Shown one piece after another: positions 9,378-15,814 of a DNA stretch of 64,000 bases. The notes below the pieces were generated by a model that was given only the letters and a program-made list of their open reading frames with translations, had not been told where the DNA came from and made no database searches. The stretch's first letter is position 1. Each line of letters starts with the position of its first letter. Made by a program: the position numbers and the translations under genes. Source of the stretch: Streptococcus sp. CF8_St5-11 (GTDB lineage Bacteria > Bacillota > Bacilli > Lactobacillales > Streptococcaceae); NCBI RefSeq assembly GCF_024295625.1, contig NZ_JANCOJ010000004.1, positions 62,001 to 126,000 of the forward strand, written 5' to 3'.

Positions 9378-10547
9378 TTATAAAATATGATCGACTTTTT
9401 CCACCTGATAAAGGGCAATCGCCATGATAATGGTTAAGACCAGTAGCATAAGAATGGCAGGTGTCCAAGAGTGGAAGAGAGATTTACTGTAGCCGAAGAG
9501 GATGGGACCAAAGGCTGCAAAGACGTAGCCACCTGTTTGGGCAAGACCGGAAAGTTGAGCTGTTTTTTCAGGTGTGCTGGATTTCATAGAGAAAGCGACC
9601 ATGAGGTAAGGGAAAAGCGAACTAACGGAACTTCCAATCAGGGCATTTAATACCAACCAGTAGAAGAAGTTGCTGGTCGGGATTAAGAGCATGGCTACCC
9701 CCAGAATCCCTGCTCCGACAACAATCGTAAGCATCAAGCGTCGATTGCGATCGGATAACCGTGTGGTCAAACTTGGGATCGTCAGGGAGAATGGGAGACT
9801 GATCAGGGTGAACACGGAGGCCAGTAGTCCAGATTCAACCTTTGAAAGGCCAGCTTGAACAGCCATGGTCGGAAGCCAAGTCATACTTGTGTAAAAAAGC
9901 AGTGACTGCAAGCCCCCAAAAATCATGATAGCCCAGACATATTTATTGGTATACCACTTGCTACTAGATTCTGTAGTAGCCGTCTTTTTTAGATGGTGGT
10001 TGTAGTGAAGGTTAGGAATCCAGATGACCAAAGCAAGAGCACACAAGGCTGTCAAGATGTTGACCAAACCTTGCCAAGAAGTGGCTTTGGTGATCGGAAC
10101 AGCGACAGAAGAGGCGATCGCTGTGGACATCCCCATAGAAGTGATGTACAAAGTGGTCAGAATGCCTAGTTGGCGGGGTCTGTTCGCTTGAATCAGGCTT
10201 GGAAGCAGCACATTGAGAAAGGCGATGCCAGCTCCAATCAAGATGGTTCCCAGATAGAGGAAGGGGAGGTTGATAATCCGAATGGCAGATCCGATCGTAA
10301 TCGCGATCAAAACTAGGAAAAAGAGGCGCTCAATCCCCAACCTTTTAGCAAATTGAATCGCAAAAGGTGAGAAAATGGCAAAGGTGAGAAGTGGTAAGCT
10401 AGTCAATAGTCCCAGAGAGCTCACATCTACCCCCAAACCAGCAGCGATGTCAGACAAGACCGTCGGAAGCGTAGTAAATGGTGTTCGTAAAACAATCCCA
10501 AGCATAATGATGCCCGGGATGAATAGCGTAGAATGTGTTTTTTTCAT
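9378..10547 (-). CDS. MFS transporter, CynX/NimT-like
   Basis: This 389-residue membrane protein has about 12 hydrophobic segments in the two-times-six arrangement of the major facilitator superfamily. The opening IPGIIMLGIVLRTPFTTLPTVLSDIAAGLGV and central KRLGIERLFF resemble the CynX/NimT (cyanate/2-nitroimidazole) branch. The substrate cannot be read from sequence. It is a single-gene unit on the minus strand, with a TATAAT at 10576-10581, a GAGGAGG ribosome site and its own terminator. Confidence 0.85.
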   Translation of the reverse strand: MKKTHSTLFIPGIIMLGIVLRTPFTTLPTVLSDIAAGLGVDVSSLGLLTSLPLLTFAIFSPFAIQFAKRLGIERLFFLVLIAITIGSAIRIINLPFLYLGTILIGAGIAFLNVLLPSLIQANRPRQLGILTTLYITSMGMSTAIASSVAVPITKATSWQGLVNILTALCALALVIWIPNLHYNHHLKKTATTESSSKWYTNKYVWAIMIFGGLQSLLFYTSMTWLPTMAVQAGLSKVESGLLASVFTLISLPFSLTIPSLTTRLSDRNRRLMLTIVVGAGILGVAMLLIPTSNFFYWLVLNALIGSSVSSLFPYLMVAFSMKSSTPEKTAQLSGLAQTGGYVFAAFGPILFGYSKSLFHSWTPAILMLLVLTIIMAIALYQVEKVDHIL

Positions 10548-10575
10548 AAATCCTCCTCAGACAAAAATTCTCTTC

Positions 10576-10581
10576 ATTATA
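10576..10581 (-). promoter_or_regulatory. -10 box of the MFS gene
   Basis: TATAAT on the minus strand lies about 30 bases upstream of the start codon. No good -35 is apparent. Confidence 0.55.
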
Positions 10582-10625
10582 ACATAGATCGAGCATAAAT
10601 TGGAGTATTAGTACAAATGAAGGAG

Positions 10626-10780
10626 AAGGATCGTAGTTCTCACTGTCGTTCGAACTGCGTCAACGTACCTAAGTTCGCTAACGTTGCTAAAGGAATAAGG
10701 ACCGTAGTTCTCACTATCGTTCGAACTGCGTCAATGTACCTAAGTTCGTCTGCGTCTCTATTGGACTTGACTCACTAAGG
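10626..10780. repeat. BOX-like repeat array, two units
   Basis: Two tandem units begin with (A)AGGAcCGTAGTTCTCACT and contain CGAACTGCGTCAA and GTACCTAAGTTCG. The second ends with GGACTTGACTCACTAAGG. Four more units lie at 12783-13096. Each array sits directly downstream (in minus-strand sense) of a csRNA terminator. They resemble streptococcal BOX-type intergenic repeats in size and style, but I cannot confirm identity with the published boxA/B/C consensus. Confidence 0.65.
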
Positions 10781-10787
10781 TACATAG

Positions 10788-10882
10788 AAAAAAGCCACCG
10801 GTTTTGGTGGCTCTTATAGGGAGATTATTATGAAAAAGTTTAGGATTTTCTATCAAACAAAGTTAGGAGGTCTTCATTTGAT
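10788..10882 (-). ncRNA. CiaR-dependent small RNA (csRNA), copy A
   Basis: This ~95-nt RNA starts about 7 bases after a TATAAT (10894-10889) and ends in the terminator AGCCACC/GGTGGCT plus six Ts. Its body contains the unpaired GACCTCCTAACTTTG, the anti-Shine-Dalgarno hallmark of streptococcal csRNAs, which block translation of targets such as comC in pneumococcus. A CiaR direct repeat lies at 10905-10921. The opposite strand has a 21-codon open frame that is only a shadow. Copy B at 13104-13196 is almost identical. Confidence 0.88.
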
Positions 10883-10904
10883 GGTTTTATTATAAGGCGG
10901 TTTG

Positions 10905-10921
10905 CTTAAAGAAAACTTAAG
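10905..10921 (-). promoter_or_regulatory. CiaR binding repeat of csRNA A
   Basis: On the minus strand it reads CTTAAG, five bases, TTTAAG, 10 bases before the TATAAT. This is the TTTAAG-N5-TTTAAG arrangement recognised by the response regulator CiaR, with one mismatch in the first half. Confidence 0.85.
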
Positions 10922-10929
10922 AAAAGGCG

Positions 10930-10948
10930 CTGACCGAAAGAATCGGTC
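10930..10948 (-). terminator. Hairpin behind the rgg gene
   Basis: GACCGATTCTTTCGGTC on the minus strand can fold with a 7-bp stem shortly after the rgg stop. The following AGCGCCTTTT gives only a weak T tract. A related hairpin sits at the same place upstream of csRNA B, so the segment was duplicated together with the csRNA. Confidence 0.5.
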
Positions 10949-10965
10949 TAAAGTCTGAGACGTCT

Positions 10966-11883
10966 TTATTCACTGAAGAAATCAATACCGGTTTTGTTGA
11001 GTTCATTGACCCGTAACATGAATTTTGTCTTGATTTGAACAAGCGGGCTTCCGAAATTTTCGAGGGCAATCAAGCCTTCCAAGGCTTTTAGGACCTGTTT
11101 GGCACGGTAAACCCCTTCCTTGTCATTTAAGCCAAGGAGGGCATAGACCTGCATAAATTCTAACTGCATGGAAATACTGGTATTTAAAATCGGTTTGCGC
11201 TTGCGAAGCTGGTTAATCGATTGAAGAAAATTTAGAGCTTCTAAGTAGAGTTCTTTTTTTATAAGATAGTTGGCTAGATTTAACAGCAAAGAGGCCAATG
11301 CATTGGCAGAGTAGGCAGAATAACTGCTTTCAAAAAGTTCCAAGGATTCCTTTCGAATCTTAGCGACGACTTCATAGGGCAAGACAGATAAAAGGGCAAT
11401 GGTGAAGTCTTGCTCAATTTCATTTTGATAGGCAAACGGCACTTCTTGAGCGATTCGTTGAATCGACACAGGTGCGTCTTCCAGGTGGATTTCTTTTCCC
11501 ATCGCGTTATTGACATTGATTTCAAGCGAGCGCAAATAGAGTTGCCAGAGCTCTTTGTTCTCCTCGGCAACAGGCGATTTTTCGTGTTTTAAGCGCTCAA
11601 TGATAGACAGAAAATCCATATTTTCTTGATTGATATGTTTCATCAAAATGGGGCTGAAATTTTGAATGGTTAAGCCAGGATAATGGGACAAAAAGGTGTC
11701 CCAATCCACCCCCATAGACAGCAAGAGGCGAGAGAAGGTCTCGATGGTTACCCCTTTTTGAGAACGCTCAAATTGGCTGAGGAACTGAGGAGAGACAATA
11801 TCTGAAGCGACTTCTTTTAGAGAAAGACCGCGTGCTTCACGAATCTTACGAAATGTTGGACCAAATGGCGAAGATGAGGACAT
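10966..11883 (-). CDS. rgg: Rgg/GadR/MutR family transcriptional regulator
   Basis: This 305-residue regulator has an N-terminal Cro/C1-type helix-turn-helix (about residues 8-65: FRKIREARGLSLKEVASDIVSPQFLSQFERSQKG) and a C-terminal helical TPR-like domain (EVPFAYQNEIEQDFTIALLS...), the Rgg layout. Rgg proteins usually respond to short hydrophobic peptides or act as local activators. No SHP-type pheromone gene is visible on either strand of the flanking gaps, so this may be a stand-alone member. It is divergent from a membrane-protein gene, and the shared 212-base gap holds three palindromes. Confidence 0.9.
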   Translation of the reverse strand: MSSSSPFGPTFRKIREARGLSLKEVASDIVSPQFLSQFERSQKGVTIETFSRLLLSMGVDWDTFLSHYPGLTIQNFSPILMKHINQENMDFLSIIERLKHEKSPVAEENKELWQLYLRSLEINVNNAMGKEIHLEDAPVSIQRIAQEVPFAYQNEIEQDFTIALLSVLPYEVVAKIRKESLELFESSYSAYSANALASLLLNLANYLIKKELYLEALNFLQSINQLRKRKPILNTSISMQLEFMQVYALLGLNDKEGVYRAKQVLKALEGLIALENFGSPLVQIKTKFMLRVNELNKTGIDFFSE

Positions 11884-11907
11884 AGGGGGGGCTTCCTTTC
11901 AATTATC

Positions 11908-12013
11908 ATACTATTAGTATACCTCAAAAAGGGATGTAATTAAACTCAGAGTTTAATTTTTGACAAAAAAACTAGAAATTCTTCGATTTTTAAGAAAAAT
12001 GAAACTATAGTTT
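11908..12013. promoter_or_regulatory. Three palindromes in the rgg divergent region
   Basis: ATACTA/TAGTAT with a 1-base centre (11908-11920) sits at the probable rgg promoter. TTAAACTC/GAGTTTAA with a 1-base centre (11940-11956) and the 12-bp perfect palindrome AAACTATAGTTT (12002-12013) lie toward the divergent gene. The last two share AAACT/AGTTT half-sites about 60 bases apart, roughly an integral number of helical turns. They are candidate binding sites for Rgg or another dimeric regulator. Confidence 0.5.
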
Positions 12014-12095
12014 ACATGGCCCTTTTTTAGGGAGGGATTTTTGATAAAATAAGGTCAATTCTAGAAGATACGCTTATAACAAAAGGAGATTTACA

Positions 12096-12698
12096 ATGAC
12101 GACACAAGAAATTTTACAGCTATTAGATGAAAAGCGCGTGCTAACAGCCCCTGCAGCAGTTGCTTGGGATGAAGTTCAGCGCCAACAAAACCGATTAAAT
12201 AAAGCAGCGAAGAGACTCAATGGGCCAATCACGGTCACACTGGCCCTCAATCTTCTTTTTGCCTTTACGATTTTTCTCTTAGAACAAAGTCACCTGATGC
12301 ACGGTTTTCTACTGATGCTCGGATTGATGGGTGGGTTGATTGCGATCAAATATTTTGTATTTGTAGCCCCAGCCAAGCAGGCTCTTGCCAATGCCCGGGC
12401 TCTTTATAACCAGGAAATCAGCCAACCAGCCTACCAACAAGGGATGCAAGGTTTCCCACAAAAATTTTATAATTACCACGACCTCTTCCGACTATATAAC
12501 TTAATTGCAGAAGGCCGTGCCTCTACCTTGCCAGAAGCCTATAATCTGCTTGAAATGCAACAATTCCAAGAAACGCAAGTGAATCTGCAAGAGGAAGCCA
12601 ATGCCCTACAAGCTGATATCGCACGTAGCTCAAGGGTCAGCGCCGTTGCTAATGTAGTCACTGCTTACAATACTTATCGCATCCACAAAGATATGTAA
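12096..12698 (+). CDS. Conserved hypothetical two-helix membrane protein
   Basis: This 200-residue protein of unknown function has a charged N-terminal part (residues 1-40), two adjacent membrane helices (about 43-63 and 67-92), then a soluble helical C-terminal part with coiled-coil tendency (LLEMQQFQETQVNLQEEANALQADIAR). It is transcribed divergently from rgg behind an AAAGGAG ribosome site and may be its target. I do not recognise a family. Confidence 0.75.
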   Translation: MTTQEILQLLDEKRVLTAPAAVAWDEVQRQQNRLNKAAKRLNGPITVTLALNLLFAFTIFLLEQSHLMHGFLLMLGLMGGLIAIKYFVFVAPAKQALANARALYNQEISQPAYQQGMQGFPQKFYNYHDLFRLYNLIAEGRASTLPEAYNLLEMQQFQETQVNLQEEANALQADIARSSRVSAVANVVTAYNTYRIHKDM

Positions 12699-12721
12699 TG
12701 TCAAAAAGATAAAAGATGAAA

Positions 12722-12777
12722 AACCTCCCAAGAGTCATGATCAAAAATCAGAGCTCTCGTGGAGGTTATTTTATTGT
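12722..12777 (+). terminator. Terminator of the rgg-divergent gene
   Basis: AACCTCC pairs with GGAGGTT, with inner AGAG/CTCT pairing, followed by ATTTTATTGTTTT. Confidence 0.65.
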
Positions 12778-12782
12778 TTTGT

Positions 12783-13096
12783 AAAAAGTAGTTTCAAACT
12801 GCATCCATGTACCTAAGTTCGTCTAAGCCCCTATTGGACTTGACTCACTAAAATAGTAAGGACCGTAGTTTTCGCTTCGCTCAAACTGCATCAATATCTC
12901 TAAATTCAGTTGAACTCTCTGAGTTCACCTCATTAAGCATTATAAGGACCGTAGTTCTCACTAGAGTTCGAACTGCATCAACGTACCTAAGCTCACTAAC
13001 GTTTGCTAAGGGAATAAGGACCGTAGTTTTCGCTTCGCTCAAACTGCATCAATATCTCTAAATTCGGTTGAACTCTCTGAGTTCACCTCATTAAGA
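12783..13096. repeat. BOX-like repeat array, four units
   Basis: There are four units of 70-85 bases. Units 2 (12858-12940) and 4 (13016-13096) are almost identical (TTTTCGCTTCGCTCAAACTG core, then TTGAACTCTCTGAGTTCACC). Units 1 and 3 match the units of the 10626-10780 array. Unit types therefore alternate. No coding potential is seen. Confidence 0.65.
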
Positions 13097-13103
13097 GATA
13101 TAG

Positions 13104-13196
13104 AAAAGCCACCGGTTTTGGTGACTCTTATAGGGAGATTATTATGAAAAAGTTTAGGATTTTCTATCAAACAAAGTTAGGAGGTCTTCATTTGAT
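13104..13196 (-). ncRNA. CiaR-dependent small RNA (csRNA), copy B
   Basis: This ~93-nt RNA is nearly identical to copy A, with the same GACCTCCTAACTTTG loop and TATAAT (13208-13203). Its terminator has one G-U pair (AGUCACC/GGUGGCU) and a shorter T run. The homology with copy A spans about 190 bases, including the upstream hairpin and CiaR repeat, so it is a recent segmental duplication. Confidence 0.88.
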
Positions 13197-13218
13197 GGTT
13201 TTATTATAAGGCTCATTT

Positions 13219-13235
13219 CTTAAAGAAAACTTAAG
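13219..13235 (-). promoter_or_regulatory. CiaR binding repeat of csRNA B
   Basis: CTTAAG-N5-TTTAAG on the minus strand, identical to that of csRNA A and at the same distance from the -10 box. Confidence 0.85.
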
Positions 13236-13289
13236 AAAAGACACGGTCTATAAGAATCGGTCTTAGGTCTGATAATTTTTTTACAACAG

Positions 13290-13373
13290 ACTCTATTTAG
13301 ATTTTTTTCTAAATAGAGTTGACAAAATGATATGGAAGGTTTACAATCTATTTAGAAAGATATCTAAATAGAT
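13290..13373 (+). promoter_or_regulatory. sdpRI promoter with two palindromic operators
   Basis: Operator 1 (13290-13319) has 12-base arms ACTCTATTTAGA/TCTAAATAGAGT around six Ts. Operator 2 (13346-13373) has 11-base arms ATCTATTTAGA/TCTAAATAGAT, also with a 6-base centre. Between them lie TTGACA (13319-13324), a 17-base spacer and TACAAT (13342-13347). Operator 1 touches the -35 and operator 2 overlaps the -10 and start region. This is the expected layout for autorepression by the ArsR-type protein encoded just downstream. Confidence 0.85.
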
Positions 13374-13388
13374 TAGAGGAGATAGAGA

Positions 13389-13670
13389 ATGAATTTTGCG
13401 CAAACATTTAAAGCTTTATCAAATCCGATAAGAAGAAGTATCTTAGAACTGCTAAAGGCGGGGAAATTATCTGCTGGAGATATCGCTAGCCACTTTGATG
13501 TGGCAGGGGCGACCATTTCCCATCATTTAAGCCTCCTCAAGCAGGCAGATTTAATTCGAGAGGAAAAAGAAAAGAATTTTATCTACTATGAACTCAATAC
13601 TTCTGTCTTGGAGGATTTAATGGTCTGGCTCGTTGATTTGAAAGGAGACTCTACTGATGAAAACGAATAA
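13389..13670 (+). CDS. sdpR: ArsR/SdpR-family autorepressor
   Basis: This 93-residue winged-helix repressor is of the ArsR type (MNFAQTFKALSNPIRRSILELLKAGKLSAGDIASHFDVAGATISHHLSLLKQADLIREE). It lacks the ELCVCDL metal-binding motif of ArsR sensors, as in Bacillus SdpR, whose activity is controlled by sequestration at the membrane by SdpI. Its stop overlaps the sdpI start by 14 bases. GAGGAGATAGAG provides the ribosome site. Two strong operators precede it. Confidence 0.9.
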   Translation: MNFAQTFKALSNPIRRSILELLKAGKLSAGDIASHFDVAGATISHHLSLLKQADLIREEKEKNFIYYELNTSVLEDLMVWLVDLKGDSTDENE

Positions 13671-14292
13671 AAAACTATTGCTATTAACTTCTATGGTGAT
13701 CCTTTTCCCCATGCTTTGGGGGCTGATGATTTGGTCGCAATTACCTAACCAAATCCCGATTCACTTCAATTTTGCTGGCCAGCCCAATAACTTCCAATCG
13801 AAACCCCTGGTTGTGTTTGGTCTTCCTATTTTCGATCTCATGGTGCATCTGTTTATGATCTTTATGATCGGTCGCGATTCTAAGAATAGCGCTATGAATG
13901 AAAAAATGATCAGAGCGATTTACTGGTTGACCCCAATCGTTTCCTTAAGTATCTCCTATCTCATCTATAGCAAGGCGCTTGGATCTACTACCAATCCATC
14001 TGTTTTTGTTTCGGTGTTGCTGGGTCTTATCTTTGTGATCATGGGCAATTACATGCCTAAGTTGAAAGTGAATCACACGGTTGGAATCCGTCTGCCTTGG
14101 ACTTTACAGAGTGAAGATAACTGGCACAAAACCCATCGCTTGGCAGGGAAGTTGTGGGTCCTCGGAGGTTTGATCCTTCTACTTGAAGCTGGTCTTCAGT
14201 TCGCCGTCCCTTATGTACTGGGGATCGTCATCCTCACCATTGTTCTCATTCCGATCCTGTATTCTTATCAATTAAGTCGGAAAAATCGTTAG
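13657..14292 (+). CDS. sdpI: SdpI-family membrane protein (immunity/signal receptor)
   Basis: This 211-residue integral membrane protein has a DUF1648-like N-terminal region (WGLMIWSQLPNQIPIHFNFAGQPNN, residues ~20-50) and the SdpI signature YMPKLKVNHTVGIRLPWTLQSEDNWHKTHRLAGKLWVLGG (about 127-170). Six or seven hydrophobic segments are visible. In Bacillus, SdpI gives immunity to the SdpC toxin and titrates SdpR. No sdpABC toxin genes are present here, so it may respond to a competitor's toxin or have another signal. Confidence 0.88.
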   Translation: MKTNKKLLLLTSMVILFPMLWGLMIWSQLPNQIPIHFNFAGQPNNFQSKPLVVFGLPIFDLMVHLFMIFMIGRDSKNSAMNEKMIRAIYWLTPIVSLSISYLIYSKALGSTTNPSVFVSVLLGLIFVIMGNYMPKLKVNHTVGIRLPWTLQSEDNWHKTHRLAGKLWVLGGLILLLEAGLQFAVPYVLGIVILTIVLIPILYSYQLSRKNR

Positions 14293-14384
14293 CATGAAAA
14301 AAACCAGAGAAGAACTAGTTGGGAACTGTTTCTTTTCCGGTTGTTTTTGCTTGTTTTCATAAAAATAGATTAGGTTACATCTAA

Positions 14385-14510
14385 ACATACGCTCTTAATA
14401 AATATGAAGCAGTTGACATTTTTCTTGATAAAATTAACCAAATTCGAGAAGAAAAAAGTAGTGAAAAAGGTAGTGATTCGATTGATTTATATTGCAATGT
14501 ACTCAAATGA
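14385..14510 (+). pseudogene. C-terminal remnant of a tyrosine integrase
   Basis: An open frame of 41 codons without a start reads TYALNKYEAVDIFLDKINQ followed by a charged tail. This is the style of the last residues of tyrosine recombinases after the catalytic Tyr helix (Y..H.....EA...F..). A stop precedes it at 14382, and the upstream gene body is missing. It runs through the left copy of the 29-base direct repeat, as expected when an attachment site overlaps the 3' end of int. Assignment is by motif style only. Confidence 0.55.
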
Positions 14511-14580
14511 ACAAAAAGAAAAAAGCCTTTGAAATCAACGTTTCAAAGGCTTTTAGCTTAATTATTTCACTTCTATATAG
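14452..14580 (+). repeat. Left attachment-like repeat (attL candidate)
   Basis: Bases 14452-14480 are identical over 29 positions to 21364-21392. Similarity continues imperfectly for about 100 more bases, through a TTGAAA/TTTCAA hairpin terminator to ATTATTTCACTTCT, which mirrors ATTATTTAACTTCT at the rpmG 3' end on the right side. The repeat pair flanks the 7-kb AT-rich island. Confidence 0.75.
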
Positions 14581-14641
14581 ATATCAACCGATATCAACTT
14601 TCTATTTTGAAATACCAAAATACTTGATATTATATGTTTTT

Positions 14642-14692
14642 GAAACTAGTTTCAAAGTGCTAATATTGACATGCAACAATTAAGTGGTAGAA
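14642..14692 (+). promoter_or_regulatory. Candidate promoter of the DDAH operon
   Basis: TTGACA followed after 16 bases by TAGAAT lies about 260 bases upstream of the first gene. A perfect GAAACTAGTTTC palindrome (14642-14653) just precedes it. The long leader holds a cre site inside an inverted repeat and a tiny 12-codon frame at 14774 that may or may not be translated. Nothing else coding is seen in 14511-14949. Confidence 0.5.
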
Positions 14693-14842
14693 TAGAAATA
14701 GAACATGAATTGTTAACTAGAAAGGAATAATCTCGGAAACAATATTGTTAACATTTTCATGTAAAACAGGAAAAATGATGTGCAATGAACTTAGTTTTAT
14801 TGTATTTCAATAGTTGCTTAAAGTAAAGATGGAGTCCATTAT

Positions 14843-14896
14843 ATGTCCTGTTGTTATTTCCTCCACAAAAATGTAAGCGCATACACAACAGGGCAT
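14843..14896 (+). promoter_or_regulatory. cre (CcpA) site within an inverted repeat
   Basis: ATGTAAGCGCATACA at 14871-14885 matches the consensus WTGNAANCGNWNNCW at every defined position. It lies in the interval between arms ATGTCCTGTTGT (14843-14854) and ACAACAGGGCAT (14885-14896), which can pair with one mismatch. Catabolite repression by CcpA is the expected effect, as for other arginine and agmatine catabolic operons of streptococci. Confidence 0.75.
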
Positions 14897-14949
14897 GTTT
14901 TCGGTTGTATCACTCAGACTTTACAGGATATATTAGAGAGGTGTAATTT

Positions 14950-15726
14950 ATGAAACGCTTTAAGAATGTAATTGTTCGTATTCCTGGAAGAGGAATTAGT
15001 GAAGGTATTACTTCTAATCCAGAACTTGGAAAACCTGTTTATGAAAGTGCATTAGTTCAACATGAACATTATGTTGAAGCTTTAACTAAATGTGGAGTCA
15101 AAATTAATGTGTTACCACCAAATGACGATTTTCCAGATTCATGTTTTATGGAAGATACTGCACTCTGTACGGATAAATGTGCTATAATTTCCAGACCAGG
15201 TGCGGATACTCGTCGAAATGAGACTCAACTAGAAGACTTCCGTAAACTGCTGTCTAGTTTTTATTCAAATGTTCATGAAATTAAAGCTCCAGGAATGGTT
15301 GAACCTGGCGATATTATGATGGTTGGCGATACCTTCTATGTTGGGAAATCAGCCCGTACAAATGATGAAGGTTTTGCACAGATGAAGGAAATATTAGAGG
15401 GATATGGTAAAACGGTCATTCAAGTCCCGTTGGAAGAAGTATTGCATCTTAAGACAGGAGTAAATTATTTAGAGGATAATAATTTATTGGTTGCTGGTGA
15501 ATTTGTTGATAATCCTTTATTTGAATCATTTAATAAGATAGTTGTTGATTCTGATGAAGCATATGCCGCAAACTGTATATGGGTTAATGGAACTGTTATT
15601 GTTCCGGCCGGATATCCTAAGGTTCAATCTGCTGTTGAACATTTAGGATATGATGTTCTTGTTGTCGATACCTCTGAATATCGTAAAATTGATGGTGGTT
15701 TGAGCTGTCTTTCATTACGTTTTTAA
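14950..15726 (+). CDS. Dimethylarginine dimethylaminohydrolase-like hydrolase, paralog 1
   Basis: This 258-residue guanidino-modifying enzyme is of the DDAH/arginine deiminase superfamily. Motifs in order are FPDSCFMED (61-69), SRPGADTRR (81-89), EPGD (118-121), VLHLKTG with His166, and GGLSCLSLRF with nucleophile Cys253. The first two blocks closely match human DDAH1 (CCFVED, TRPGAPSRR). The usual (D/E)GGD is EPGD here. DDAHs convert N-omega-methylated arginines to citrulline and methylamines. It is the first gene of a four-gene operon, with GAGAGGTG as ribosome site. The substrate is inferred and could instead be another guanidino or ureido compound. Confidence 0.85.
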   Translation: MKRFKNVIVRIPGRGISEGITSNPELGKPVYESALVQHEHYVEALTKCGVKINVLPPNDDFPDSCFMEDTALCTDKCAIISRPGADTRRNETQLEDFRKLLSSFYSNVHEIKAPGMVEPGDIMMVGDTFYVGKSARTNDEGFAQMKEILEGYGKTVIQVPLEEVLHLKTGVNYLEDNNLLVAGEFVDNPLFESFNKIVVDSDEAYAANCIWVNGTVIVPAGYPKVQSAVEHLGYDVLVVDTSEYRKIDGGLSCLSLRF

Positions 15727-15737
15727 TAAAACAATAT

Positions 15738-15774
15738 ATATGATGGGATAAAGATTTTCTTTTTCCCATCATAT
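15738..15774 (+). other. Intercistronic hairpin between DDAH 1 and permease
   Basis: ATATGATGGG pairs perfectly with CCCATCATAT around a T-rich loop. It is followed by TTAAAAAAAT and not by a T tract, so it more likely shapes mRNA decay or partial read-through than full termination. Confidence 0.55.
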
Positions 15775-15814
15775 TTAAAAAAATAATTTAAATTTTTATG
15801 GGGAGGATAGTTAT

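Noticed and set aside
10830..10895. Identical 21-codon frames (MKKFRIFYQTK...) at 10830 and 13144, with GGGAG upstream, like a duplicated peptide gene
   Set aside because: They are exactly antisense to csRNAs A and B; the corresponding frame over csRNA C is altered by insertions and deletions. The conservation is explained by the RNA on the other strand.
11884..12095. Search for an SHP-type pheromone gene beside rgg
   Set aside because: No frame of 15-30 codons with a start, ribosome site and hydrophobic C-terminus was found on either strand.
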